From: Rhipicephalus microplus
Taxonomy: Eukaryota; Arthropoda; Arachnida; Ixodida; Ixodidae
Length of the DNA: 64,000 bases
Direction: 5' to 3'
Assembly: GCF_043290135.1 (NCBI RefSeq)
Contig: NC_134705.1
Span: 60,043,771 to 60,107,770 of the forward strand
A program made the translations under genes and the position numbers. A model generated the notes under the pieces. It had not been told where the DNA came from. It made no database searches and saw nothing but the letters and a program-made list of their open reading frames with translations. Below, in pieces: positions 12,283-24,158 of the stretch (position 1 is its first letter; each line of letters opens with the position of its first letter).

Positions 12283-12720
12283 TTTCACCGAACTCGTCGG
12301 ACGGCCACGTTCGAGCACAGAACACCTACCGAGCAGCTTGCGAGATCGCAAGGTTTCAGCTAGCGGTGACAGTTTCGGAGCTCCCCGTAGGCGCGCGCTC
12401 TCTGAAGTGGCTGTGGTGGCCGACGCGAGAACTAGTGGCGCTGCTGTGCCATTTTGCTTCAAGACGCGCGCCTCGTCTGCTGCAGCGCGAGTGATTCGCG
12501 TTCTCGTCGCAGCTCTCGTGAGTAGTGATAACCGAGATTCGCCATTGACACTTGAGCGGTAAACTCAACCACTTCTAGTTTGGCAGAGACTGCTGCGCCG
12601 CGCGGCGCACGAGCCACCCTTACACAGAAACGACTTCTGCGCCGCACAAAAGTGACGTCACAAAAATCGTCACGACATACGTCGTTTTTGATTTAGCGCG
12701 TTGTTCGAATTTACCGAATC
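12283..12720. promoter_or_regulatory. Presumed PSMD4 5' region with CRE-like site and GC-rich repeat
   Basis: This lies directly upstream of the PSMD4 start codon. From about 12,583 it carries a GC-rich repeat (CTGCGCCGCGCGGCGCA, then CTTCTGCGCCGCACAAAAG) ending in a perfect CRE palindrome, TGACGTCA, at 12,653-12,660. The same repeat, diverged, recurs at 35,778-35,860. Promoter function is inferred from position only. Confidence 0.35.
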
Positions 12721-13905
12721 CACGGAGGAAGGAAAAGGTAAGGAGAGGCCCTGACGTCACTCGTTGTGAAGCCGCGATGAAGCCGGAAGTCGGCCATATT
12801 GAGTAGGCAAATTCTCCTCTCTTGTTTACATATGAATGCGAAGCAGAAGGCGCGACTCCCTCTCCGGCTCGGAAAGCAAGTGGGCTGCGCAGCGCGTGTG
12901 TCGTGACGATCCGAAACTAATGGAACTGAGCTCATCACTCAGAGCCAGCGGGACAGCTTCAACGAAATCGCTTCGTCCGAGTAATAACAGGGAATAACAG
13001 CTCGCCGACAACGAAGCAACTACGAGAGAACGCGCGCTAGATGCACTGACAGCGGCGAGTGTTTTCACGTCATTAATTCAGCAACTGTACAGACAACACG
13101 ATCGGTCGTGCGCCTTCTACGGTTGCATTCCGCCGCGCGGCCGACGCAGCGTCCTGCCACTGTGTCCGTGTTCCGCGTGAACATCACCGGCGTCAGCATT
13201 CTGCGACCGTGGTGACTGAGCACGGTGCTAGTGACAGTTGAACGTGGTTGCTCTTACGTTGAGATTACATGCAGTGCTGGTGGAGAGTGTACCAAGCGGA
13301 ACAGAAAAGGTGTTTTAATACGCACATGCAAGTTGTTACTGTACACACACAACACGAAACTACGTATGTGCACATGGTCCTCACGGCGTCTTGCTGGGCT
13401 CAACAGCGTCGTCCGTTGTCACAAGCAGGAGCACTGCTCAACCGTCACTGACCTGCAAGGCGTTCGTCGTCATTCAGCTTCGTCATGGTGCCCAACGCAA
13501 TTTCGCTGAACACTAACTGCTTCATCCGCGTCATCCGCCGCACGACACATGGATATGCACTTGTTCTACGCACTGTTGAAACCCCGTGATGGACAAAGGG
13601 ATTTGTAAACGTTGCTAAGAGTAATGTAACAGCCAAGAGAACACTGCGTAACCAATAACGCGGCGCAGAGCACAGATATTGTCCGCCACAGCTCAGAACG
13701 AGACCTGGGGAGGCACACATTCCGCCGCCAGCCGCGGCCGCTCACTGCTAGACCAGCTCCACTGCTCAACACGTAACCATAGCAACGCCGCCATTGTGCC
13801 GTTTGAATATGGCCGCCATGATGTCATTTCCGCCACACTTTTTACGCCCTGCGCCGGCTGGGCATGCCCTCTCTTTACCTTTTTCCTTCCTCCGTGTACC
13901 GAATC
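12715..13905. mobile_element. Putative MITE-like element with about 30-bp inverted ends
   Basis: CACGGAGGAAGGAAAAGGTA near 12,720 is repeated inverted near 13,880-13,902 as TACCTTTTTCCTTCCTCCGTG (one base different). A second inner match, CGGCCATATT near 12,792 and its inverse AATATGGCCG near 13,806, supports paired ends. No coding domain is seen between. A CRE palindrome sits at 12,752-12,759. Confidence 0.45.
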
Positions 13906-14306
13906 GGAACGTGACTCAGCTGCCCAGCAGACGCTCACTTGCTGCTGCTGCTGCTGGAGTACGGCTGGTTGCTGCTTCTGCGAGCTGTCTACAGGCCTTG
14001 TTCTGCTACGTATTCGCAAGCCTCGAACATCATCTTCATCTAAGCTCAACCGCTAATTTTCACTGCTATTTTATATTTACTAACGTTGTTTATATCGATC
14101 CCAATACCTATTTTTGTGATTTTTCGCGTATAAGCTGATTTAGCAGTATCTGTACGCGGCCCTTTCTTTGGTCATCCGTGTTAACGTGCTTCGTATCTGT
14201 GTCGTAGTGCATTTGCGTAATTGACAGCCGTGTTTTAGATTAAATATTCACTTTCTTGCTTCTTTTTTTTTTCATGGTGTAATTCTGAATTGAAAGTGTG
14301 CGCAAC

Positions 14307-16364
14307 ATGACGCCTGTGTTAGTAGCTGGCGATTCAATGGTGAACAACGTGGACCAGTATTTCCCATCGCGCCGTGGCTTGTCTGTTAGCGTTGCCGCAC
14401 ACAGAGGAATAAGGATTGAGCACTTGCTCTCAATGATTGCTGACAAGCTGGCCAGTTTTTATGTTGTCATTGTACATGTTGGCACAAACAACACTGTTGA
14501 CAGTGTCAACATGTTCATGGACAAATATCGCCAGCTTGCTCAGGGAATCATCGAAAGCAAACCCACGTTGCATGTAGCTTTTTCTGCGATTCTTCCTCGG
14601 GGGCAGAATCGGTACCGCCAAGGGGAAGAACAGTTGTCTGATGTTTGTCATTTGAATGGCCACTACAGGAATGTGAATGCCGCACTCGCACAGCTTTGCC
14701 TGGAGAGGGGCTTCACTATCCTGGATAGTCTTGTGGACAGCTGGCCTGGATTCCTGAGCAGGCATGGTGTCCACCCCAGCCGGCTTGGCAACAAGGTGCT
14801 GGCAAACTTCCTGCACCGGGAGGCCTGTGCCTTGTCCACCCATCTAGAGAGGAGACGCATCCAACAGTCCTACAAGGAGTCCAAGGCATCTGCATGGAGT
14901 GGGTGGGCTCGGCAGGAGCACTTTGCCATCAACTTGGGAGTCGATTTTCCAGCACTTGGTATGCATGCAGTTCAAAATTCTCCAGCAGTAGGTGGACCTT
15001 CCACTGCACCTGCTCCTGTCTGGAAAACCAGCAGTGCTCTCATGCAGAGACACGACACTGACCAACTGGCCAGTACCATTCATGGTATTGGCTTTACGCT
15101 CGTTGGCGGTGTCCGCGTTCGCTGCAAGGGAAGCAAGGCTTGGTGGACCTGGGACAGCCTGCCTTCCCCCATTTTCCATGGCACAAGTGTACCATGCAAG
15201 GGAAACACTGGGGAGAGGCCTGTTCAGCCAATGATCCCTAGTCGAGGTGCAAGCACCAGATGTGACAGGAAAATAAGGAGAGCCTCACAGGAGCATAAGA
15301 GTACTCTTGTGCACTCTTCTGTGGGGGAAGAGGAGGCCAGTGCTGGAAAAGCAGCTGTGCCACAGGCTGTCGGCCAGTGTGGCGACAGTGAGTGGAAACT
15401 GGTGCAGTCAAAGAAGAGCCGGCGGAAGGCTGTGGCACTGCACAAGCAAGAACAGAGCTCTAAACTGTGTGCAGACAGCGAAGGCAAAGTTCTTGCTGTG
15501 ACAGCTGCCAAGTCCATCAGGTCCACTTCACCTATGACAGCAGTTGTGAGCCAGAAACAGATTCAGTCTGCTTTTTCCGCTGTCTGTGGTAGAAAGCCTG
15601 AAGGACGAGCCAGTGTCTCGCACAGCGTCATTCGTGATAGTTTTAAAAAGGTGCAGCGTGTTCCTAGCAAGCAGTTGAAAGACTGCTCAGTTAGTTCCGC
15701 GACTCACTGTGAATCTGTCACGAGTGACGCTGTGAACGAGGTTTCTGTCTGCAAAAGCCATCGACCAGCACTGACTCGGGATTGCATGCGAATTGAGCGC
15801 GATCCTGGCACAGAGGTCGGTGACCCTATGAAAGCTGGGTGCACTGCAGCTGTGCAGTACAAGTATTGTGAGGCTGCTTTGACATACAGAAGCAGGCCTG
15901 CCAGCCCTGGTGCCCAGGCTATTTGTGTAAACACTGGTGCCAACCCAACTGTCCTCAGTAACCCAGTAAATGCACTATATGGTGGGGGTAGCAAAGTTTA
16001 TTTAAGTGCAACATTTGATAACTTTCCTTCTTTTAAGAAAAGCTTTGATGAGTGGTGCCGGGAGGGCAGGCATGTAGTCATAATAAATACGAGCAATAAA
16101 AGTCCATTTACATCAGAAGATAAGGACTTCGAGTATATTAGGATTAAATATAGCTGCATTCACGGTCGCACAATAAAGCCCCGGGGGATAGGAAAGCGAC
16201 CAAAGCAAGCTTACAATGGTACTGGCTGTGAAATGACAGTATCGGTAAGCCTATGTAAATCGCCTACTCTGCACTACAAGGTAACTAAACTACAAGTTAA
16301 GCATAACCATCCCACAGAATATTATGATTTGTATCCTCAGAAGAGGCTCCTGAATTATGGATAA
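14307..16364 (+). pseudogene. MULE transposase, N-terminal part: SGNH-like domain plus FAR1/FLYWCH-like zinc finger
   Basis: The 685-residue ORF starts at ATG 14,307; an upstream GTG is in frame but unlikely. Residues 1-175 look like an SGNH/GDSL hydrolase: block I GDS at 8-10, block II Gly in AHRGIRIEHLL, block III GTNN at 59-62, block V HGVH at 153-156. The block V Asp of the usual D-x-x-H is His here, so catalysis is doubtful. Residues about 190-545 are low in recognisable structure. From about 550 to 670 a WRKY/FAR1/FLYWCH-type zinc finger follows, with likely ligands C617, C641, H666 and H668. A TAA at 16,362-16,364 stops the frame, but the same frame continues into the transposase. GC content falls near 15,970. 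Confidence 0.8.
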
Positions 16365-18332
16365 AAAGAAGAATTCTTTGACTTAGCTAAATGTAATATT
16401 GGCGCAAAGGATTTTAAAAACTTGGTCGAACAAAAAACTGGTAAGAAGTTAACTACAAAGGACATTAATAATTACAAGCAACGATTTTCTATTCCTATCC
16501 GCAATGAGCAGGCTCATGGTGAAATGGTTTTAGAAAAGGTAGAGACCTTGCTAAAAAATAATCCAAACTGGGTTATTCACTATGAAATGAATCAAAATAA
16601 TAACCTGCAATTCATACTTCTTCAAACAACACACATGCGTGAGATTTTGGAAAAGTATCCAGAGATTCTATTTATTGATGGAACATATAAAGTGAATATT
16701 GAGGGTTGTATTCTTTACTCTATATTAATTCAAGATGGTCGTGGTCATGGGAGACCTGTGTGTTATGCCTTCTTACGAAACGAGACGACTGAAATTGTTG
16801 AGCCCATGTCCACAAAGTTTGTAGATTTCAACTCATTTGTTGTGTCTGCTTGCAAAGTAGTGATGATTGATAAAGATCTCAATGAACTGCGCATTTTAAC
16901 CAGTATTCTTCCTAATTCTAACATACCTTTGTGTACGTGGCATGTGTTGCATTGTTTCCAGCAAAAGGTTAATGAAAAAGCTAGACAGCAACGTGATCAG
17001 TTGCTTCCTCTCTTAAAAAGCTTAGTTTATTCCCCCACTGAGCAAGCCTACTTCGATAAGCTTGCTAACCTCCAAGTTATGACTTGCACAGATTTCATTT
17101 CTTACTACATGCATAACTGGCACTTGTGTAATAAAATGTGGGTACATGCATATTGTCAAGCCCTTCCTACATTTGGTAATAATACTAATAATCGCATTGA
17201 GTGCCACAATCAAAAGATTAAAAATTATCTTTCTTCAAGCATGCATTTGGTTCAAGCAATAGAAGCATCGGTAGGTTACATTGATAATGATTCTTTATCT
17301 CTACAGTTCTCTAAGCTTAAAGAAATGAAGCTGAACCTAAACATAAATGATTTCAATGACCCATTTCAGCTAGAATTGTCCCGTAATTGCACTTCTGAGG
17401 CTACAAGTAAAGTACTAGAGCAGTATGAGAAGTTTAAAAATGTAAGTTATCAAGTCACTTCCACTCCTAATTCTTATGTTGTAGTTTCACCAAAATCACA
17501 GTACAGTGTTTCATTGTGCTTGACTTCTTGCACATGTGCTTTTCATAACCAGTACACTCTGCCTTGTGCACATATTTTAGCAGTGCGTGACTTTACTAAG
17601 CAAGATCTTTTCGACAAGGCTTGCATACCAGAGAGGTGGTGCAAGGATCATTTCCTGAGTGACAGCTGCACAACCACTAGTGCCACACCAGTGGTAACAA
17701 GCAGCATTAAGTCACCACCCTGTGTGAAGCTTGACACTGCACAAGAGAAGTATACTTATGCTTATAGGAGTCTTTGCGAAATGTCAAAAACCGTGGCTAA
17801 CGTATTATCTAATTGTGGTGAGAAGGATTTAATGGAAAAACTTTCGTCCTGCGAGGCTTTCTTCAGAAATTTAACCACATTTCCTCGTAACCAAACTTCA
17901 GCGGCCATAAAGGCTGCACCAGCTCAGTTAGCACAAACTACTGCCACAAGTTATCTTGGGCATTCTAACAGTACAAAACTTGTGGTACCTTTGGTTAAAA
18001 CAAGAAGGGGGCGGCCAAAAAAAGTGAGAGCTGTCAAGCATAAATTTTTCCCAAATCAAGTAAAAAAGGTAGGCCTTGCAACGGTTAAAGTAGACATGCT
18101 AATTGTCTACAAACGGTATTCTCTTTCAGATGCAGATTTAAATGTTCTGGTACAGGGCACCTCCATATCAGGTAGCGTAATCAATGTCGCACAGTATTTA
18201 ATTCAGAAAAATATCCTACTTGTGTCGGCTTTCAAGATGTCTTACTGGGCCGATGTTTACAATTCACTCAAATCAAAGGCCCTTTCGTTCAAATCTTGCA
18301 TGTTCAGAACCCCAATCATTGGCTTACAGTAA
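16365..18332 (+). pseudogene. MULE transposase catalytic core with SWIM zinc finger and AT-hook
   Basis: This is the same reading frame as the upstream ORF, after one TAA. The Mutator-like DDE signature is clear: FIDGTYK (Asp codon 16,677-16,679), IDKDLNE followed by LCTWHVLH (Asp codon 16,869-16,871) and NRIECHNQKIKNYL (Glu codon 17,199-17,201). A SWIM finger follows (C-x-C, then C-x-H: CTCAFHNQYTLPCAH, 17,529-17,573), usual after MULE cores and likely DNA-binding. An AT-hook (RRGRPKK) lies near 18,003-18,023. The end of the ORF begins an Ulp1-like domain, but a frameshift near 18,290-18,298 moves the rest to another frame. There is no ATG near the start of this half; it depended on the upstream ORF. 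Confidence 0.88.
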
Positions 18333-18864
18333 CAAATGTTGGTGCGGACAAAAACACAGTCTTCATATATGATTCAATTGATCAAGATACCCCTCCTGAC
18401 GCTATTAGGCAAATCTGTCATGTTCTAAAATTACAATCGCCAACATTAACCATTCAAACAATGAAGGCACAAAACCAGTGCAACACACTTGACTGTGGCT
18501 TGTTTGCAATTGCCAACATGTATTATACAGCGTCAGGCAGAAAACCAAAACTTTGAACCTTAACCAAGTTATGCTATGCAAACATTTGCTGCAATGCATA
18601 CAGAATGGTATGATCGAAGACTTTCCCCTCATAAACTCCATCGCTGCTCGTGTACAGCCAAGAGATAGTATTTACAAGTTACATTGTGTCTGCCGGCAAC
18701 CACAATATAGTGGGGTAGTATTGGACATTACTTGTGCAAGTTGTTCAAGTGGATTTCACGGAGCTTGTCTCGGCTCTTTAGCAGCTAACTTGGACAAAAA
18801 AGTATTCGTGTGTTCTCAGTCATGTTTGCTGGTTGCCAAGGAAAAGATACATTCTTCTAATTAA
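18290..18864 (+). pseudogene. MULE transposase C-terminus: Ulp1/C48-like protease domain and PHD finger, frameshifted
   Basis: Frame 2 up to 18,556 carries a C48/Ulp1 pattern: NHW with His at 18,317-18,319, YDS with Asp at 18,371-18,373, Gln at 18,476-18,478 and DCG with Cys at 18,494-18,496. This His-Asp-Gln-Cys order is that of SUMO-type cysteine proteases. A second shift near 18,538-18,550 moves to frame 1. There a C4HC3 PHD finger reads CVC (18,685-18,693), CASC, H-x2-C and CSQSC, ending at TAA 18,862. Ulp1 domains are known beside plant MULE transposases. The PHD and the N-terminal esterase are less usual. Two shifts and one stop show the gene is broken in this assembly. Confidence 0.8.
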
Positions 18865-18947
18865 TAATAGCATTCCGTTTTGGTGTAGACATATGGCAAA
18901 ATTTCTAAGCATTCTTCATGTCTCCTCCTCTAATTTTTGCTTTTCAT

Positions 18948-19873
18948 CAAAGGGCCACTCACCGTGTTTGGCGATTTTGAGCTGACAAGTGCAATGCGTA
19001 CATCGGGAGTTTATGGTCACGTCTGCCAAACATTGCAACTCTATGCGACGCGGAAATGGGTCAAATTTCAAAACGAACGCTTCTCCCCCTTTTTTTTTTG
19101 GGGTCGCGCCCCCAGAAAACGAGGGTATGATGTGCACGTATGAATCGCCCTACATACACAGCAGTGCAGTGACGTTGGTCCTCTATGTAGACGACTGTGC
19201 TCTGACGCTGCAAACAGTGGCACGTGACATGGCGGAAATTATTTAACGCGACATGCGTAGTTAATGTAATTTGTTGCTTTAAGAGATTAATAAAACTTGG
19301 GATACATATATAGACGCAATAGGAGAATGTGTTTGTCTTTTTCATTTTTTTTCCCGTGAATTGCAACGAGATGCCGAGCTAATGTGCTGGCGTTTCGCAT
19401 GCGTTCGTGTCTCCGCGGTTACTGCATCAAGCAGACGCCTGTCCTGTAAAAGAAATTAATGGTCCTGCGCATTCGAGCACTCATTATGCTCATCTTTGCA
19501 ACCGCATCAAAGCCAGCGTTTCCAAACAATGTCACAAAAACAGGCAGTAGACACAAAACAATGCCGGTAAACAAAACAACACCGCTCGCACGGTCAAGGG
19601 TTGGGCTTGTTTGAGCACGTCATGTGCACGTGACCTCTTGGTTGGATGCTGGAGAGGGTAGGAAAAAGATTTGGCTCGTGAAGGCTACACGGGGGAGTGG
19701 CAAGGGTTTTGAGCTTGCCTCCTTTCATCCTTGTTTCCTGCTGTTAAAAAAAAAGAAGAAACTTTTCTCAGCTCGTAATGAACCGATTGAAAAACTTTTT
19801 GTGGTATAATGCTCTCCGTTAGATACACAACAACTTCCACAGCTTGTTATGGGACCTGGTGAGTGGCCCTTTA
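18948..19873. mobile_element. Putative MITE-like element with AAAGGGCCACTCACC ends
   Basis: AAAGGGCCACTCACC at 18,950 is mirrored by GGTGAGTGGCCCTTT at about 19,858-19,873. The interval has no gene; ORFs inside are short and motif-free. The pairing of the ends is visible, but the target duplication was not resolved. Confidence 0.4.
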
Positions 19874-19930
19874 AGGACTGACTTCAGGGATCGAAAGTGT
19901 GAAGTTAGGCATGTTGGTAATGCATAACTG

Positions 19931-20655
19931 ACCACATAGCACAAAAATTTGACCCAGGACAAGAGAAGGAACAAACACGAGTGCTCACTTCCAAGAAGAT
20001 TTATCTTGAAGAGCAAACACATATATACTCCTGAAATGTGAAAATCAGGCAAATCATTCAAGACGCCCACAACTGCCATGCGCAAATATCTTACATTTTC
20101 AAAAAAGACAATTTGACAAAGCCCGAGACAGAGTGCTGATGCAGTTCAGCTCTAGTCTACAAATCCTCTTTGCCTCGATAATTTCTCTTGTCATTTTATT
20201 TGTTGTTTTTTCTTCCAGCAATAATGGTGTCGTGCAAAATCATTTTGCAGCCACACGTGCTGCAATGAACACGCTTGTAATCTCAAGAATGGTCGCAATC
20301 GTTTCTTGGCCTTGCACTGTAGCAGATGTGGCTCCAAACCACTTTTGTGTGACACCATTATCATTGGTAAAAAAAAAACTACAAGAGAAATTGTCGTGGC
20401 GAAAAAGATTTGTAGACTAGAGCTGGACTGCATCAGTACTTTCTCTCACTTTCTCTCTAGGGATTTGTCAAAACGAATTGTCTTTCCTCAGGATGTAAGG
20501 TTTTCATGCATTGCAGTTGTGGGCTTTTTGAATGATTTGTCTGTTTTTTGCATTTCAAGAATATACATGTTTGCTCTTCAAGATAAATCTTGTTGGAGGT
20601 GAGCACTCATCTTTGTTCCTTCTCTTGCTCTGGGTCATATTTTCACGTTATGTGA
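19931..20655. mobile_element. Foldback element, about 725 bp, almost entirely palindromic
   Basis: The left arm (about 19,931-20,285) is the near reverse complement of the right arm (about 20,300-20,655). Paired blocks include GACCCAGGACAAGAGAAGG against CCTTCTCTTGCTCTGGGTC, AAGATTTATCTTGAAGAGCAA against its inverse, and GCTCTAGTCTACAAATC against GATTTGTAGACTAGAGC. The loop is only some tens of bases long. Short ORFs on both strands are consequences of the palindrome. Class is unknown. Confidence 0.8.
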
Positions 20656-20659
20656 TGAG

Positions 20660-21700
20660 TTAACTTTCTGCATGCACCACCTTATTTTTCTTCCTTGTTG
20701 TAAGCTAGTGGTGGAGCGTTAACTAGAAGTACATAAAAACATTGCCAAATGTATGTTACCCCGACGAACCAAATTCCTTTGTTGAGGCAGTCCTTTCTGT
20801 GGCATTCCTTCTTTATTGACTTCTCATCGCGTCAAACCTCAAACCTGTCTCTTTCATAAAAGTTCTAGAACTAGTTCTTGCTTTGTTTTGTTTTTTTGCC
20901 AAAAGTAGAAAAACTTCCCTTCGTTGAGCAAATTTTCCTGAACTAAAATATATTCATATCTAATGCACGGAATGAAAAATAAGAAAACAAGAAGATTCAT
21001 AGGCTGATCGCTAAATGTCAACTGAATAAGGATTTTGGAAATAATACCATGAATGGCACACAACAAACACTCATGCATGCAGCCTTTTACCATGTGCAGC
21101 TGTAAACTGCAAAAAGAAAGTATCAGATATTGTATATGATTTGCTTTTTTTTTCTTTTCAGCAACAGTAACTTGCCCTTTAGGAGAAAAAGATGAATATC
21201 AAATTTTCAAAAATAGTCATTTTTGAAAACCTGTCAATATATCAAAATAGTTTAGTTGATTCATGATTATGCAAGCAGTTCTTGCATGCCTCTGGCACTG
21301 GGATCGTTAATTTAGGCAGGCTGAGTTTGTAATGTTCTAAAGCCTCAGCATTTTGGTGTTATATTAAATTCAAATATTTTATTAATTCAACTCTGAAATT
21401 TGCTCACAATGAGTTTGCTACAAATTAAGCAACCAAAGTTTGTGTATATATTGCCCACATTAACGTCACACTGCCACAAGTCTCTAGGCGGAGCCTGACC
21501 GCTACAGAGCGCGTTCTCGGGTGGCGGATAGAGAAAAGTCTTGCAATGAAGTGATGCTAAGCAGCTTCTATTAATAAACAAGACTGCCACTTGTGCCCGT
21601 GGACCAACAGGCAGAAAATACATATGACAACAGGAGTCTTTTCACTGCTGTGGTGGGCAAGTTGAAAGTTTCTGGTGCCATTTTTTAAACTGTTTGATTT
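20660..21700. other. No gene recognised
   Basis: This is AT-rich sequence with no ORF carrying a motif. It may be intronic to the possible exon at about 21,741. Confidence 0.35.
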
Positions 21701-21740
21701 ATCTGTTGTTTTTTCGTCTGTTTTCTTCATCTTGTACAGG

Positions 21741-21880
21741 TCCAGTACATTTTGGACTCACCCTATTGTCAAGTCGCCAGGAAGTTGGATGATGCTGTCT
21801 TCTTCCAGCTAAATTATGCAACTACAAAGAAGGGGATTAGAATTCTATTTTGTAGCAGTTATTTTACAAATAAATATTAG
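21741..21880 (+). CDS. Possible terminal exon of an unidentified gene
   Basis: A good acceptor (CTTCATCTTGTACAG) at 21,726-21,740 is followed by an open frame reading VQYILDSPYCQVARKLDDAV and then FFQLNYATTKKG before a TAG near 21,880. AATAAATA nearby could act in polyadenylation. The protein-like composition and strong acceptor suggest a real exon or a captured one. I do not recognise the family, and no upstream exon was found. Confidence 0.3.
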
Positions 21881-22421
21881 TAAAATTTTTTTTCGTTCTA
21901 GTAGTGTCATTGTGTATTCACGGACCATAACATTACATAAGACAGAAATTCAAGTGCACAGAAAAAAAGTGCTGCTATAAGCACCTGTTACCAATATCAG
22001 CTGGTCATTCTAAATTTCGGTCTTTTATTTATCGCACATCAAGTAGCCGCGATTGCTTGGTTTACAGGCTGAGAGAAAATTTAGCTCCCTTTCTTGCATG
22101 CCAAAGGTTGCTGGCAGTGAAACAGCGATGTCAGCATTTTGATAGATACTTTGAAAGTGAACGTGAAAACGACGGAGGCACAAGACAAAGGCGAAGTACT
22201 GAGTCTTTCTAATCTCGTGTCTCGGTCGTGTTCGTGGGCGTTTCCCAAGAATGCATAGTTTCCAACTCGACCTTACTGATATATTGTGAACACTTTATGA
22301 AAACATGAATCCCCGAAGTTAAGTATGAAACTTTCACGTAGAATGCATCCCTTCTAGCGTCAACTGTTCAGCTATTACAAAACTTTGATAAGTCGCAATA
22401 CACGTAAAAGCAAGTATGGTC

Positions 22422-22860
22422 AAGCTTCACTGCTTTGTGAAAGCACTGCGAAAAAGCCAGCGTGAGCAGAAGAGGATTACATGATACGAAATGAACGCAT
22501 GCACAGGCCACTTGTGCATCAAACAAATATAAGCATTTGCGACTGCTCAGGCCAAATATGCATCTTGGCACGTCTGTTTCAGGGAGACAAAAAGACAATT
22601 ACCAAAAGATGATTAAGCTTCACTGCATCGCGAAAACACTGCGGTAAAGCCAGCGTGAGCAGAAGAGCATTACATGATACGAAATGAACACATGCACAGG
22701 CCACTTGTGCATCAAACAAATATAAGCATTTGCGACTGCTCAGGCCAAATATGCATCTTGGCGCGTGCTTTTCAAACAGACAGAAAGATAATTACCAAAA
22801 GATGATTAAGCTTCACTGCATTGCGAAAGCATCGCGGTAAAGCCTATAAGTAAATGATGT
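22422..22860. repeat. 193-bp tandem repeat, two full copies and a partial one
   Basis: AAGCTTCACTG starts copies at 22,422, 22,615 and 22,808, a period of 193 bp. The unit includes GCCAGCGTGAGCAGAAGAG and the AAATATGCATCTTGG block. The mirror array in the right arm has starts of the GCAGTGAAGC word at 63,144, 63,341 and 63,534; one right-arm copy is 4 bp longer. An ORF spanning one unit is present in both arms but is explained by the duplication. Confidence 0.85.
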
Positions 22861-24155
22861 GCAGCAATCAAAGGATATATGCCTTATTCATCGTACGCAC
22901 CGGTTGGAGTATTAAAGCTGCTCACATTTGGCAGGCTATTATGTGAGTGAGAGGCAATACCTGATGTGATAATAGCTGTTACATTTCTTTAATTTCTCAC
23001 TTTGGGAACTATAGCTGATTGATCGCAAGTTGAATTTGCATGAGTCCTTGAGTAACTTAGCCACGTGCCATCTTTGCACATGATGTCTTAGCTGTCACCG
23101 AGTTATATAGATAGATTGACGTGGCGCGGCTTTGATTGCGCGCGCAGTGCTGTTTGGGTTAACTGCTGCAGATGGGGAATAAATATTTAAAATCTCGTGG
23201 TACGCGATGCATTTGGTCAGGCATGCAGGGCTTATTCCTAATGTACAACTCCTGCTTACGAGCTGCGCAGTCTGGGATCTGCGCCGATAGACAAACTGAT
23301 GGTGGAAGAAAAATTGCTCTCTCCCACTAAAGGGAACCATGCATCCGTGTGAAGCAGCGGGCGCTAACGCTTACACAGGCGGCGCCGTTGACGCTGGCTC
23401 TCATCGCGCCGTTGCGCAGGAGATCAACCTGGGGACGAGGCGCTAAAAGCACGCAGTCATGGACCGGTGTTTCTTACTGTAACATGCCAATCACTGCTAA
23501 TGGGTGAGAGACACAAGACTCCTATTAAATGCAGAGACCCTCAGTACACTTTTAACTAAGTATAACGCGCACTCTGCTCATTTTCATTGTTCAACAACGC
23601 ACAAGAGAAATCTATCACCAGCACTACCTTGGAGGTCAATATCCAGTGCCTAATACGGGGTGGCCAGTGAACGGTTGTGCAGTGCTAGCAGTCATTTTTT
23701 TTTTTTTTTTATCAAGGAACTCGCTATCAGATGCTGCTTGCGTCGGTGGTGCGAGTCGAGAGAAGGGGGAGTGTAGGAGAAAAGAGAGACGGGGAGGGGA
23801 CGCGCATGCGCAGCAAGGGTGGTCACGCCGCACACAGCATTGAACTCGACCATAACATGCTTTGCATCTAAAATGGCCCCAGTGTACGATAGAAAATTGC
23901 TGGATCTGCAGTCGAAGATTTTCCGCCAAAGAAATGTAGACTGCAGACTCTAGATCACATTACCGGCTGCCATTCGGTTCAGCACATTAAAAGTATCAGT
24001 TAATTTACATGGAGCATACTACGAACTATAGCTACATGTACTTTATAAATGTGCCCGCAAAATCACCTGTAAGTTTACACGGTGGACACTAATCCAGAGT
24101 TCCCGCCTGTTTCTGAAGCATTGTTACAGCAGAACACTGAAAAACATTGCTGCAG

Positions 24156-24158
<3 letters not shown>

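Noticed and set aside
13225..14138. Short overlapping ORFs upstream of the MULE gene as a host gene
   Set aside because: They have no motif, overlap on both strands and coincide with a MITE-like GC-rich repeat.
22368..22598. A minus-strand ORF conserved in the right arm at 63,369-63,758
   Set aside because: Conservation follows from the arm duplication, and the ORF lies in a 193-bp tandem repeat; no motif or splice context supports coding.
22422..22860. CRISPR-like array
   Set aside because: Only two to three long units with no short repeat-spacer structure, in a eukaryotic genome.
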